Shown: positions 10,839 to 25,980 of the stretch, piece by piece
Position numbering within the stretch: the stretch's first letter is position 1
Layout of the letters: every line of letters starts with the position of its first letter
Assembly (NCBI GenBank): GCA_036785325.1
Contig: JAXIVH010000193.1
Coordinates: 107,501 to 171,500 of the forward strand
DNA from: Urophycis tenuis
Lineage: Eukaryota > Chordata > Actinopteri > Gadiformes > Phycidae
Reading direction: 5' to 3'
Length of the DNA stretch: 64,000 nt
Program-made: the position numbers and the translations under genes
The notes under the pieces: generated by a model
Databases searched by the model: none
Seen by the model: the letters and a program-made list of their open reading frames with translations, nothing else
Told to the model about the DNA's origin: nothing

Positions 10839-11935
10839 GGCGAGTTTCAGATGAGGCATGCGGCTTCGTTTGCCTAGTTTGCCATGCTTCAGAATGCATT
10901 CTGGGATGAAAACGTCAGAAATACCTCTGATGAACTTCCGATGCGACGATTCACCTGGCTTTCAAAACTTGCGTGGTTTCAGGAAAACAACTTCCGCCTG
11001 CTTTTCTGGGCACGTTCTCTTATTTACACATTTCTCCACATAGCCAAGCCATTGTGCATGCAGAAAATTCATCGCATTTGCTCTTCAGTCTGCATCAATC
11101 AGGGGAGATCCAATGCCTCGAACTCGTCTGCTACGAAGAACGGAAGTTGTTGACGAGAAGTTCACCTGTGTCCTACTAGGCAAGTTTCAGATGAGGCATG
11201 CGGCTTCGTTTGCCATGCTTCAGAATGCATTCTGGGATGAAAACGTCAGAAATACCTCTGATGAACTTCCGATGCGACGATTCACCTGGCTTTCAAAACT
11301 CGCGTGTTTTCAGGAAAACAACTTCCGCCTGCTTTTCTGGCCATGTTCTCTCGAGCAAGTGCGGACATAAAACACTCCCCTCAACATCCTCTCAACTTTG
11401 CCCTGGTTGGTTGGAATACCGAAATTAAATTATTCACGTCAGAAGTGACGTTACACCTTTCAGAGAGGCGTGTCTGGTGCCCTCTCCCAAACTATGCATA
11501 TTAAAAAGAGACGATTTTGTGAACTTTCACTTCATCACTCATCATGCATTTTTTATTTATTTATTTTATTTACACATTTCTCCACATAGCCAAGCCATTG
11601 TGCATGCAGAAAATTCATTGCATTTGCTCCTCAGCCTGCATCAATAAGGGGAGATCCAATGCCTCGAACTCGTCTGCTACGAAGAACGGAAGTTGTTGAC
11701 GAGAAGTTCACCTGTGTCCGCCTTGACCAGACGGGAACTTGACGTGATTATGACGAGTTCCTCCGGATCTTCTCAAGTCTCGTTGCAACAAATGCGCAAA
11801 TGCAAACGATCTGAAACTCGCCTACTGTGTCCGCCTTGACCAGACGGGAACTTGACGTGATTATGACGAGTTCCGCCGGATCTTCTCAAGTCTCGTTGCA
11901 ACAAATGCGCAAATGCAAACGATCTGAAACTCGCC
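10839..11935. mobile_element. Non-autonomous terminal-inverted-repeat element, internally duplicated
   Basis: The left end GGCGAGTTTCAGAT (10839) is matched in inverse by ATCTGAAACTCGCC at 11822 and again at 11935. Three internal blocks are present twice in direct order: 10850-11010 with 11190-11345, 11016-11170 with 11560-11725, and 11719-11822 with 11828-11935. Short frames inside it are not coding. Confidence 0.55.
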
Positions 11936-12268
11936 CGGGCGTTTGTTTATAGCCAGGGGTCATGACAGCACCAGGGGTCCGCGAGCGCCCCAAGTGGTCC
12001 CCGAGAGAAAAAAGGTCAAATTTATATAAAAATTTCTCAAATCACCTTCTCACATAAATCAAGGTCAAGGTATTTGGTAGTAGCCTAATTTTTGCTAGTT
12101 GCCTTATTTATTACAAATTAATTTGTAATATACTGCAGCCTTAATTGGTAATATACCAAATATGATGCTATTGTAATACATGGCATTTAGCAGACGCTTT
12201 TGTCCAAAGCGACTTACAATCAGTTGTATGTTGACCCGCTCTGTCCACCGGCGCTATCCACTGCCATA

Positions 12269-12270
<2 letters not shown>
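11936..12270. other. AT-rich region with a teleost repeat tail
   Basis: Holds a reverse copy of the GCAGACGCTTTTGTCCAAAGC repeat tail (about 12188-12208) and leads into the AT microsatellite. No gene seen. Confidence 0.4.
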
Positions 12271-12325
<55 letters not shown>

Positions 12326-12326
<1 letters not shown>

Positions 12327-12507
12327 TGTCCTAAGAAAATACTACTTTATACTTAGAACACATTATGGGGAAGTGTTGTTGACAGGAAGTGACGCTGCCC
12401 CCAGGAGGCTCAACTGAACACAGTACACTCACTCTGGCCTCACTAGAGAAGGCAGAAAAGCAGAACAAACTGACAGACTTGGCTGTTTGAGTGGAGGGTA
12501 TGTAGGT
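12326..12507 (+). repeat. Left copy of a ~182-bp direct repeat flanking a LINE
   Basis: Nearly identical to 14380-14561 (one difference noticed, TTTATACTT versus TTTGTACTT). Both copies follow an (AT)n tract. The right copy lies directly upstream of the cytokine-receptor start codon, so the repeat contains the likely 5' leader or promoter of that gene. Confidence 0.85.
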
Positions 12508-14312
12508 GGTGCTGAGGGGGTGTGTGCATCTCTCCCAGATGAACTGAACACGTTTTATGCACGCTTTGAGAGACCCCCGGCTGTGGAGGTACAGAAGGCT
12601 CAGGATCCCTGCCCCTGACCCTGGTTTTAACCAGTGCAGATGTGTGCAGATCCCTAAAAAGGATCAACACACATAGGGCTCCTGGGCCTGACGGCATCCC
12701 TGGTCGGGCTCTCAAGGTGTGTGCAGTTCAGCTGGCAGAGGTGTTCACAGTCATCTTCAATAAATCACTGCTCCAGTCTGTAGTCCCCACATGTTTCAAG
12801 GAGTCAACCATCATTCCTGTCCCTAAAAAGACTAAAACCATCTGCCTTAATGACTACCGCCCAGTTGCACTCAACCCCATCATCATGAAGTGCTTTGAGC
12901 GGTTAGTCAAACAGTTCATCACCTCCTCCCTCCCCGACTCTCTGGACCCCCTGCAGTTTGCTTACAGGAAGAACAGGTCCACAGCCGATGCCATCACCCT
13001 CACCCTCCACACTGCCCTCTCCCACCTGGACCAGAGGAACACGTATGTGAGAATGCTGTTCATTGACAACAGTTCAGCATTCAACACCATTGTGCCTTCC
13101 AAGCTCGTCATCAAGCTCAGGGACCTCGGGCTCAACAGCGCCCTCTGTGACTGGATCCTGAACTTCCTGACGGGCAGACGCCAGGCAGTGCGGATGGGTA
13201 ACATCACATCCTCCAGCCAGACCCTCAACACCGGAGCCCCCCAGGGCTGCGTGCTCAGCCCTCTCCTCTACTCCCTGTTCACGCACGACTGCGTGGCCAC
13301 ACACAGCTCCAACTCCATCATTAAGTTTGCTGACGACACGACCGTCATCGGCCTGATCACCGACGGCAACGAGACGGCGTACAGAGAGGAGGTCAGAGCC
13401 CTGACATCTTGGTGCCAGGACAACAACCTCCTTCTCAACATCAGCAAAACCATTAACTGATTGTGGATTACAGGATGAAACAGAGAGGTGGACACGCCCC
13501 CATCACCATCGACGGGACTCCTGTGGAGAGAGTCAGCAGCTTCAGGTTCCTCGGGGTTCACATCACTGAGGACCTGACATGGACTCATCACACCAACATC
13601 ATCACCAAGACAGCCCGTCAGAGGCTCTTCTTCCTCCGCAGGCTGCGGAGGTTCAACATGGACTCCAGGATACTCTGTAACTTCTACAGGTGCACCATCG
13701 AGAGTATCCTGACCGGCTGCATCACGGCCTGGTATGGCAGCTGCACCGCCCTCAACCGTAAGACTCTACAGAGGGTGGTGAAAACTGCTCAGCTCATCAC
13801 CAGGACGGAGCTGCCATCCATGGAGGACCTCTACACCCAGCGGTGTAGGAAGAAGGCCTACAGGATTATAAAAGACCCCCATCACCCCAGCAACAAACTG
13901 TTCTGTCTGCTGCCGTCTGGCAGACGGTACCGCAGCATCCGGACCAGGACCACCAGACTCAGGGACAGTTTCATCCCACAGGCTGTAAGACTGTTGAACT
14001 CCTGAGCTCTGTGAAGGTCACTACATCTGTTTATAGGAAAATATTTATTTTCATATTTATTTAGATTACATTATTTAATTCATATCGGTTCATACCTCCC
14101 CATAACTGCTGCTAATTCAAACTGCACATGTAAATATAACACTTGTACATTTACACTTCTGCACCTTACAATGTTTAATGTTTAATGTTTTAATGTTTAT
14201 ATTATTATCATGTTATATATATATATATTTTTATTTTTTATTTTTATTGCACTAGTTTTTTCTCTTCTTCTCTTATTCTTGGATACTTATTGAGTTGTTT
14301 TGGGGTGCCTGG

Positions 14313-14320
<8 letters not shown>
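12508..14320 (+). mobile_element. L2/Rex1-type LINE, 5'-truncated
   Basis: Contains the C-terminal two thirds of a LINE reverse transcriptase and a 3' UTR of about 300 bp that ends near the AT tract. The first recognisable coding block is at about 12540 (frame of LNTFYARFE). Assignment within the CR1/L2/Rex1 group is not certain. Confidence 0.75.
12642..14005 (+). pseudogene. LINE reverse transcriptase, frame-broken
   Basis: Two frames make one protein: 12642-13460 (AFNTIVPS, GAPQGCVLSPLLY, catalytic FADDTTVIG) and 13463-14005 (LGVHITEDLTW, CITAWYGS, LPSGRRYR, DSFIPQAVRLLNS). A one-base shift at about 13450-13460, just after SKT, puts a TGA at the end of the first frame. The catalytic Asp pair is intact, so the frame break and the lost N-terminus are the visible defects. 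Confidence 0.8.
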
Positions 14321-14366
<46 letters not shown>

Positions 14367-14379
14367 TGTATATAAATAT

Positions 14380-14561
14380 ACTGTCCTAAGAAAATACTAC
14401 TTTGTACTTAGAACACATTATGGGGAAGTGTTGTTGACAGGAAGTGACGCTGCCCCCAGGAGGCTCAACTGAACACAGTACACTCACTCTGGCCTCACTA
14501 GAGAAGGCAGAAAAGCAGAACAAACTGACAGACTTGGCTGTTTGAGTGGAGGGTATGTGTT
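14380..14561 (+). repeat. Right copy of the ~182-bp direct repeat
   Basis: See 12326-12507. It lies 43 bp upstream of the cytokine-receptor ATG at 14604. Confidence 0.85.
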
Positions 14562-14603
14562 GTGTTCCTATGTACAGGGAAGGATGAGGTGCGAACGATA
14601 ACG

Positions 14604-19180
<4,577 letters not shown>

Positions 19181-19430
19181 TCCTCACGGGAAGCCTGTGT
19201 AGCTTGTGTTACTCTGGTTAAGGGATGAGAGCGTCTTCCATCCAAAGTGCACGGATGACAACGCAAACTCACCATTGCTCAGAGCTTGGCGATGTGGTGC
19301 TTCGGTATATATTTTTTAAAAATCAATGTGACTGTCTGGCTGGCTTAACTCTATCTGCGATCTCTTCTTCATTCTGCGGAGCGTGTCGTTGTCCTGTATG
19401 TATTCCCGATGGGCTGTGTCTCCTGTTATC

Positions 19431-19436
19431 ATTAAA
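19431..19436 (+). terminator. Candidate polyadenylation signal of the cytokine receptor
   Basis: ATTAAA lies about 250 bp after the TGA at 19180. It is the common variant of AATAAA. Confidence 0.35.
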
Positions 19437-20062
19437 CGCAATGACCAACAACTCGGATGTGTGCCGTTTCTCTTGAGAACGTGCATTGCACTGCGTGACA
19501 GGGTTGTAAAGGCTGGTTTATGCTTCTGCGTAGGGATCGCGTCGAGATCACGCAATGGCCACGTCGTTGCTCGGACGCCGTCATGAGCCCGTGATACTTC
19601 AACGGAGGGATGGCGTGGGGTTTACGTCTCGAAATGCAATTCGTTGCCACACCGGTAGAGGGACCAGAATGACCATTACATACGGATTACTAGTTAAAAA
19701 AAAGTTTACCGAAACAAAATGAAGGCATATATAAACATATACATATTGTGCCGCCCATTGATTGCAGAGAGACTCCGGATCCTTTTTACTGATGTTTATT
19801 GCATAAAAACACCGTGGAACTGATAGCACAGAAAGGAAAAACAATGTCAGCTCCACACATTCACAGCTCAGGTTACAAGATACAAGATACAAGATACAAG
19901 AAGGTTTATTGTCATCACATCGTAAGACATGACGAAATTACAGCAGCTACCACCATAATAGTGCATTCAAATTTTTGTTTTTAAAACAAAACAAAAAAAT
20001 GGAGATGGGTAGAAAGGAGAAGTTAACTTAAGAGGCCATAAAAATAGTTATATGGCCCACAC

Positions 20063-20434
20063 TGTCACACCAACTCCTCCCCCTCTACCTCGATCGGCGT
20101 CGCCTGTCTATTGAGCACCGGTTCCGGCACTACAACCCCCAGAATCCCCGGTGGCCATTAACAGCCACCTGTGTCTAATTCCCAATGTGTCTCACCTGTG
20201 TCTTGTTTGTTTCCCTACTTAACCTCGTGTCTCCTGTCTCCCCTTTGTGAGTTGTACGTGTAATGTCAAGTCTTGAATGTAGTGCACCTTGTTCATGGAC
20301 TTAGCCTCTATTACTATTGACGCACACATCTCACTGTGTGCGCCCGTGCCGGTCTCGTCCGACACCCAATAAACTCTGTTCCTTTTACGTTGCCTGGTCT
20401 CGCTCTTGTCTCCGCACAAACCCGCAACGTCACA
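20063..20434 (+). repeat. Gypsy 5' LTR
   Basis: 372 bp, TG...CA ends; the AATAAA signal is near its 3' end (CCCAATAAACTCTG). Confidence 0.9.
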
Positions 20435-20450
20435 GAACAACTCACAACCA

Positions 20451-21890
20451 ATGGAGACAGCGGACCAGGCATCGGAAGAGCCCACGCTTGCCTCCGTGCT
20501 CAATCGACTCTCAGCTACCGACGACCGTTTGGAGCAGCGGCTCACGAGCACGGAGGCACTGCTCCGTGAGGTTTTCCGGCGCTTGCCGGCAACGAGTGGC
20601 GGCGTCTCCGACGCCGCGAGTGGAGGAGCCCCAGCCCCAGCAGTGGCAGCCCGGTCGTCACCCTCCTCGGTGCGCCTCCCGGAGGTCTACACGGGAGGAG
20701 CCGCGGAGTGCGCGGGCTTTGTGCTGCAGGTGGGGCTTTATTTCGTCCATCACCCCTCCACCTCCGATGAGGAGAGGATCGCCACCATCATTTCGCTCCT
20801 GGGGGGAAGAGCCCGGGAGTGGGCGGTGGCGGTCTGGAACAGGGGAGGAGGTGCTCTCGCGTCCTATGCGGATTTCATCCGCACATTCCGGGCGGTCTTT
20901 GATCATCCGACCGATGGACGCGAGGGAGGGGAGCGATTGTTCCGCCTGCAGCAGGGCTCACGTCCTGTGGCGGACTATGCGGTGGAGTTCCGGACGCTGG
21001 CCGCCGCCAGTGGATGGAATGACACCGCGCTCCTCACGGCCTTCCGGCAGGGCCTCAGCCCGAGGATGCAGGCGGAGATGGCCTGTCGGGACGACACCCT
21101 GACCCTCGATGCGCTGATCGGCATGGCCATTCGGTTGGACAACTTGCAGCGAGCCCGGCGCCAACCCGGCGTTCCTCCGCCAGCGAGGGAGGAGCCAATG
21201 GAGGTGGAACACTACAGGCTGTCCGCAGCAGAGCGGCGGCGCCGAGGGGAGCGGGGCCTCTGCATGTACTGCGGGGAGGAGAACCACCTGCTGGCGGCTT
21301 GTCCTTGGTTGCCATCAACGGCTGGTCCACGAGGGGGACCACGCCGCAACCACCAGAAGGTAGGTGCTCCACCCCCCACATACACGGTGGATCACTTTAC
21401 CTCCAAGGTGTACTTGCGTGCGGGTCACAGGTCCCTCTCTGTTTCAGCCTTAATAGACTCGGGAGCGGCCAGCAACCTCATCTCTGCGACGGCGGCGAGG
21501 ACGCTCCACCTCTCTCTCCACCGGTTGCCAGCACCGATCACCATCCGGGCCGTGGATGGCCGGGGTATCTGCGGGGGGACCATTACCCACTATGTCGGTC
21601 CAGTGGAGGTGGCGAGAGGTGATGACGCTTTTCGTCATCTCTCCCTCCAATCACGCCCTCATCCTGGGCTTACCTTGGCTCACCTCCAACAACCCCACTA
21701 TCAACTGGAGGAGGAGAGAGATCCATCTATCACCATCCATTCCCCCGTCAACCACGTCGCTGGTAACATGTGCCTCCACATCGGTCGAGAGCCCCTCCAC
21801 CGTAGCCAGCAAACCCATCCCCGAGGAATATCGGGATCTGGCGGCGGTGTTCAGCAAGACCCGAGCCACGTGCCTCCCACCGCATCGTAA
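20451..21890 (+). CDS. gag: Gypsy gag with N-terminal part of protease
   Basis: The likely start is ATG 20451 (METADQASEEP), 16 bp after the LTR. The capsid region is followed by a retroviral-type zinc knuckle CMYCGEENHLLAAC (Cx2Cx4Hx4C), then the aspartic-protease active site LIDSGAASNLIS. The frame then leaves the protease: homology continues in another frame from about 21615 (ISPSNHALILGL). The gag frame goes on without meaning to 21890. Gag packages the RNA into particles; the protease processes the polyprotein. Confidence 0.85.
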   Translation: METADQASEEPTLASVLNRLSATDDRLEQRLTSTEALLREVFRRLPATSGGVSDAASGGAPAPAVAARSSPSSVRLPEVYTGGAAECAGFVLQVGLYFVHHPSTSDEERIATIISLLGGRAREWAVAVWNRGGGALASYADFIRTFRAVFDHPTDGREGGERLFRLQQGSRPVADYAVEFRTLAAASGWNDTALLTAFRQGLSPRMQAEMACRDDTLTLDALIGMAIRLDNLQRARRQPGVPPPAREEPMEVEHYRLSAAERRRRGERGLCMYCGEENHLLAACPWLPSTAGPRGGPRRNHQKVGAPPPTYTVDHFTSKVYLRAGHRSLSVSALIDSGAASNLISATAARTLHLSLHRLPAPITIRAVDGRGICGGTITHYVGPVEVARGDDAFRHLSLQSRPHPGLTLAHLQQPHYQLEEERDPSITIHSPVNHVAGNMCLHIGREPLHRSQQTHPRGISGSGGGVQQDPSHVPPTAS

Positions 21891-24756
21891 GTGGGACTGT
21901 GCAGTCGACCTTCTGGCCGGTACTTCACCGCCCCGGAGTCGTGTGTACCCACTGTCCCACACGGAGCACCAGGCCATGGAGAAGTACGTGGAGGAGGCCC
22001 TGCGGCAGGGGTTCATCCGCCCTTCCACCTCACCCGCTGCCGCGGGGTTCTTCTTTGTGGAGAAGAAGGACGGTGGGTTACGCCCCTGCATCGACTACCG
22101 GGGCCTGAATAGCATCACGGTGAAGTACCGGCACCCACTCCCTCTGGTCCCTAATGCCCTGGACCAGCTGCGGGGGGCGAGGTTTTTCACCAAGCTCGAC
22201 CTCCGCAGCGCCTACAACCTGGTCCGTATCCGGGAGGGAGACGAGTGGAAGACGGCCTTCAACACGTCCAACGGTCACTACGAGTACCTAGTGATGCCCT
22301 ATGGCCTAGCGAATGCACCATCTGTATTCCAGGCGTTCATAAATGACGTACTCCGTGACATGCTGGGTCAGTATGTTATTGCCTATGTTGATGACATACT
22401 AATTTACTCTCCATCTAGGGCCCAGCATGTTCGGCACGTGCGCCAGGTTCTGGGGCGTCTACTTGGGTGCTCGTTGTACGTGAAGTTGGAGAAGTGCCAA
22501 TTCCACCAGACCAACATCTCCTTCCTGGGGTACGTGATCGGGCCAGAGGGGGTACGAATGGAGACATCGAAGGTCGACGCCGTTACCAGCTGGCCGTTCC
22601 CACGAACCGTCAAGGAACTCCAACGATTCCTCGGGTTCGCCAACTTCTACCGCCGGTTCATAAGAGGCTTCAGTAGCAGTGCCGCCCCTCTCATCTCTCT
22701 CCTCAAGGGAAAACCTAAGAGACTGGCTCCGACCTCGGAGGCTGAGGCGGCGTTTGGGAAGCTGAAGAGGACCTTCACTACCGCACCAGTACTTCGGCTT
22801 CCCGACCCCGCTCGTCCATTTGTGGTAGAGGTGGACGCCTCCGAGGTTGGGGTGGGGGCGGTTCTGTCTCAGCGCTCGGGGGAGCCAGAGAAACTAAGAC
22901 CATGTGCTTTTTTCTCCCGCAAGCTCAGCGCCCCCGAGCGGAACTACGATGTGGGAGATCGGGAGCTATTGGCGGTGAAGTTGGCACTTGAGGAATGGAG
23001 GCACTGGCTCGAGGGGGCTCTCCATCTGTTCCTGGTCCTGACCGATCACCGCAACCTGGAGTACCTCCGCTCTGCGAAGCGGCTTAATCCGCGTCAAGCC
23101 AGGTGGGCCCTCTTCTTCGCGTGGTTCCAGTTTACTATCTCCTATCGCCCAGGCAGCAAGAATACTAAGGCCGACGCCCTGTCACGGAGGTACGACTCTG
23201 ACTCGGTCCAAGAGGGGCCGACTACCATCCTCCCCGAGGTCGTGTTTGCTTGCCCCATACAATGGGACCTGGATGAAGACCTCACGCGAGCACGGCGTCA
23301 GGATCCTGGCCCTCCTGGTTGCCCCCCGGGACGGGAGTATGTACCCCTAGTGCTCCGTGACAGGGTCATCGCCTGGGCGCACACATCGACCGCCAAGGGA
23401 CACCCTGGAGCCGCGCGGACTGGTCACCTCCTCGCACAGAGGTTCTGGTGGCCCCACCTGGCCGCTGACGTGGAGGCGGCCGTTCGGTCCTGCTCCCTCT
23501 GCGCCACCACCAAGACGCCACGCCAACTCCCGGCAGGGAGGTTACTTCCCCTGCCGATCCCTCAGAGGCCGTGGACCCACATAGCCGTGGACTTCGTTAC
23601 GGACCTGCCGGTCTCTGAGGGAAAAACGGTAATATTGGTGGTGGTCGACAGATTCTCTAAGCAGTGTCGATTCCTCCCCTTTCCACGCCTCCCCACTGCA
23701 CTCCAGGTTGCGGAGGCCATGTTCCAGCACGTGTTCCGGACTTATGGCCTTCCGGAGGACGTCGTCTCGGACCGGGGACCCCAATTCATCTCCCGGGTGT
23801 GGAAGGCGTTCTTCCAGCGGTTGGGTGCCACAGTGAGCCTCACCTCTGGGTACCACCCGGAGGCGAATGGGCAGGCGGAGAGAACCATCCAGGAGTTGGG
23901 GAGGTTCCTCCGGACCCACTGCCATGACCACCAGCACGACTGGGCCCAGTTTTTGCCCTGGGCGGAGTATGCCCAGAACTCCCTGAGGAGCGCATCGACG
24001 GGCATCACTCCTTTCCAGTGCGTGCTGGGACGGCAACCTCCCTTCTGTCCCTGGAGCCCAGACCAGACTGGTGTTCAGGCCGTAGATGACTGGCTCCGTC
24101 GAGCCGAGCGCACTTGGCAGCACACCCACATCCAGCTGCGTCGGGCCGTGCGGCGCCAGAAGATCCAGGCGGACCGTCATCGCGCACCGGCTCCGAACTA
24201 TCGGCCTGGGGACCGCGTCTGGCTGTCCACCAGGGATCTCCGCCTCCGACTGCCCTGCCGGAAGCTCAGTCCCCGGTTCATCGGGCCCTTCAAGATCCTC
24301 CGGAGGGTTAACCCCGTCTCAGTCACTCTTCAGCTCCCAGCGCACTACCGGATCTCACCCACTTTTCATGTCTCTCTCCTCAGGCCGGTGATCAGAGGCC
24401 CACTGGTGGATGCGGTTCCCCCAGCTGAACCACCACCGGTTCTGGAGATTGAGGGCGCACCGGCGTATAGTGTTCGAGCCCTCCTAGACTCCAGGATCCG
24501 AGGGGGCCGCATCCAGTACCTAGTGGACTGGGAGGGGTACGGCCCGGAGGAGCGCAGCTGGGTGCCACGCCACGACATACTGCACCCCGGACTCATGCAG
24601 GAGTTCCACCGTGCGCACCCAGAAAAGCCAGCACCGCGCCCTCGGGGTCGCCCTCCTGGTGGGCGGCGCCGCGCGTCAGGAGACGCGCCTCAGGGGGGGG
24701 GTACTGTCACACCAACTCCTCCCCCTCTACCTCGATCGGCGTCGCCTGTCTATTGA
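21615..24756 (+). CDS. pol: Gypsy pol: end of protease, reverse transcriptase, RNase H, integrase, chromodomain
   Basis: An open frame of over 1000 residues. In order: the protease flap end ALILGLPWL; reverse transcriptase with LDLRSAYN, MPYGLANAP and catalytic YVDDILIYS; RNase H with EVDASEVGVGAVL and LTDHRNLEYL; integrase with an HHCC zinc-binding region (CSLCATTK) and DDE core (VDFVTDLP, SDRGPQF, NGQAERTIQEL); and a C-terminal chromodomain (YLVDWEGYGPEERSWVP), which marks it as a chromovirus. The stop lies inside the 3' LTR. The upstream frame change relative to gag falls inside the protease domain, so it may be a mutation rather than a programmed shift. The open frame itself extends back to 21556. 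Confidence 0.88.
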
Positions 24757-25076
24757 GCACCGGTTCCGGCACTACAACCCCCAGAATCCCCGGTGGCCAT
24801 TAACAGCCACCTGTGTCTAATTCCCAATGTGTCTCACCTGTGTCTTGTTTGTTTCCCTACTTAACCTCGTGTCTCCTGTCTCCCCTTTGTGAGTTGTACG
24901 TGTAATGTCAAGTCTTGAATGTAGTGCACCTTGTTCATGGACTTAGCCTCTATTACTATTGACGCACACATCTCACTGTGTGCGCCCGTGCCGGTCTCGT
25001 CCGACACCCAATAAACTCTGTTCCTTTTACGATGCCTGGTCTCGCTCTTGTCTCCGCACAAACCCGCAACGTCACA
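24705..25076 (+). repeat. Gypsy 3' LTR
   Basis: 372 bp, one visible difference from the 5' LTR. Confidence 0.9.
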
Positions 25077-25540
25077 CACACATACTGAAAACAATGTACA
25101 CACATACGGAATGACGGTGATAATGATAATGAACGGAATGAAATGACAATGAGGTTGTTGGAGTGAATATAAGGTAAGAATAAATAGATAAAAGATAAAA
25201 ATAGAAAAACAAAAACAAAAGGGACCTGAGGATAAATATAAAGTGTATAAAGTGATGAATATAAAGTGATGAAATATAAAGTGATAAAATGACAATGAAA
25301 TGACAATGAAAAGTGGCAGTGCTTGCTATTTTGAGTTTGAGGTATGAAGGTGAGGTGCAGAGTTCAGTAACCTCGTGGCCCAGGGATAGAAGCTATTCTT
25401 CAGTCTGTTTGTTCTGGACCTGAGGGACCTGAGTCTCTGCCCTGATGGCAACAGATTGAACAGATGATGTCCGGGGTGTGAGGGGTCCTTTATTATTTTA
25501 GCGGCTCTGCTGATGCCGCTAAAATAATAAAGGATGATTA

Positions 25541-25843
25541 AACAACGATGCCGCAGTTAAACACAAATTAAACAGTTAATAAATTAATACTGACCACTTT
25601 TGCCTGCTTCCGATCAATGGCGGGGGTAACTTGAAGAAATGAGGTCAGTCTTCAAACACACTGCAACTTATGTGTGAACAAACAGCCAAAAGCACCAAAA
25701 ACGAACAGCAAAATCTTCTAGAAAGTTACACTGCCGTATAAAGCAAGCTGCCGCAAAACAACAAACGCGACATTTCTTCCGGTCTCAGAACTACAAAATA
25801 AAAGCACGCAAACCACCGATCACTAATAGTGGCTGCAGTTACA
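25541..25843 (-). repeat. BEL 3' LTR, outer part after the nested insertion
   Basis: Continues the LTR begun at 19747-19875; matches 33044-33346. Confidence 0.85.
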
Positions 25844-25980
25844 CTCCCCCCATCACGCAACGTGTGATTCGTAACTGAGGTTAAATTGTAAACAGCATCT
25901 TATAAGACATTGTTGCAAACAAATAAATACACTTTGAAGCACAAAAAAAAAAAAAACACTTTCATGAACTGATAAACAAT

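Larger units (their letters stand above)
20063..25076 (+). mobile_element. Ty3/gypsy chromovirus, complete with both LTRs
   Basis: 5' LTR 20063-20434 and 3' LTR 24705-25076, both 372 bp (TGTCACACC...CGTCACA) with one mismatch seen (ACGTTG versus ACGATG). Target duplication CACAC at 20058-20062 and 25077-25081. A G-rich polypurine tract (24691-24699) precedes the 3' LTR, and AATAAA is present in the LTR. The near-identical LTRs make this the youngest insertion in the nest. Confidence 0.93.
19876..25540 (-). mobile_element. L2/Rex1-type LINE 3' fragment inserted in the BEL LTR, split by a gypsy element
   Basis: LINE pieces: 25077-25540 (on the minus strand contains LPSGQRLRSLRSRTNRL and NSFYPWATRLLNS, the C-terminal end of the reverse-transcriptase ORF) and 19876-20062, which ends in a (TTGTATC)n tail. 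It sits in the 3' LTR of the BEL element between GGTTA and AACAACG. Its 5' end carries a 20-bp inverted repeat (25486-25505 with 25515-25534). Confidence 0.7.
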
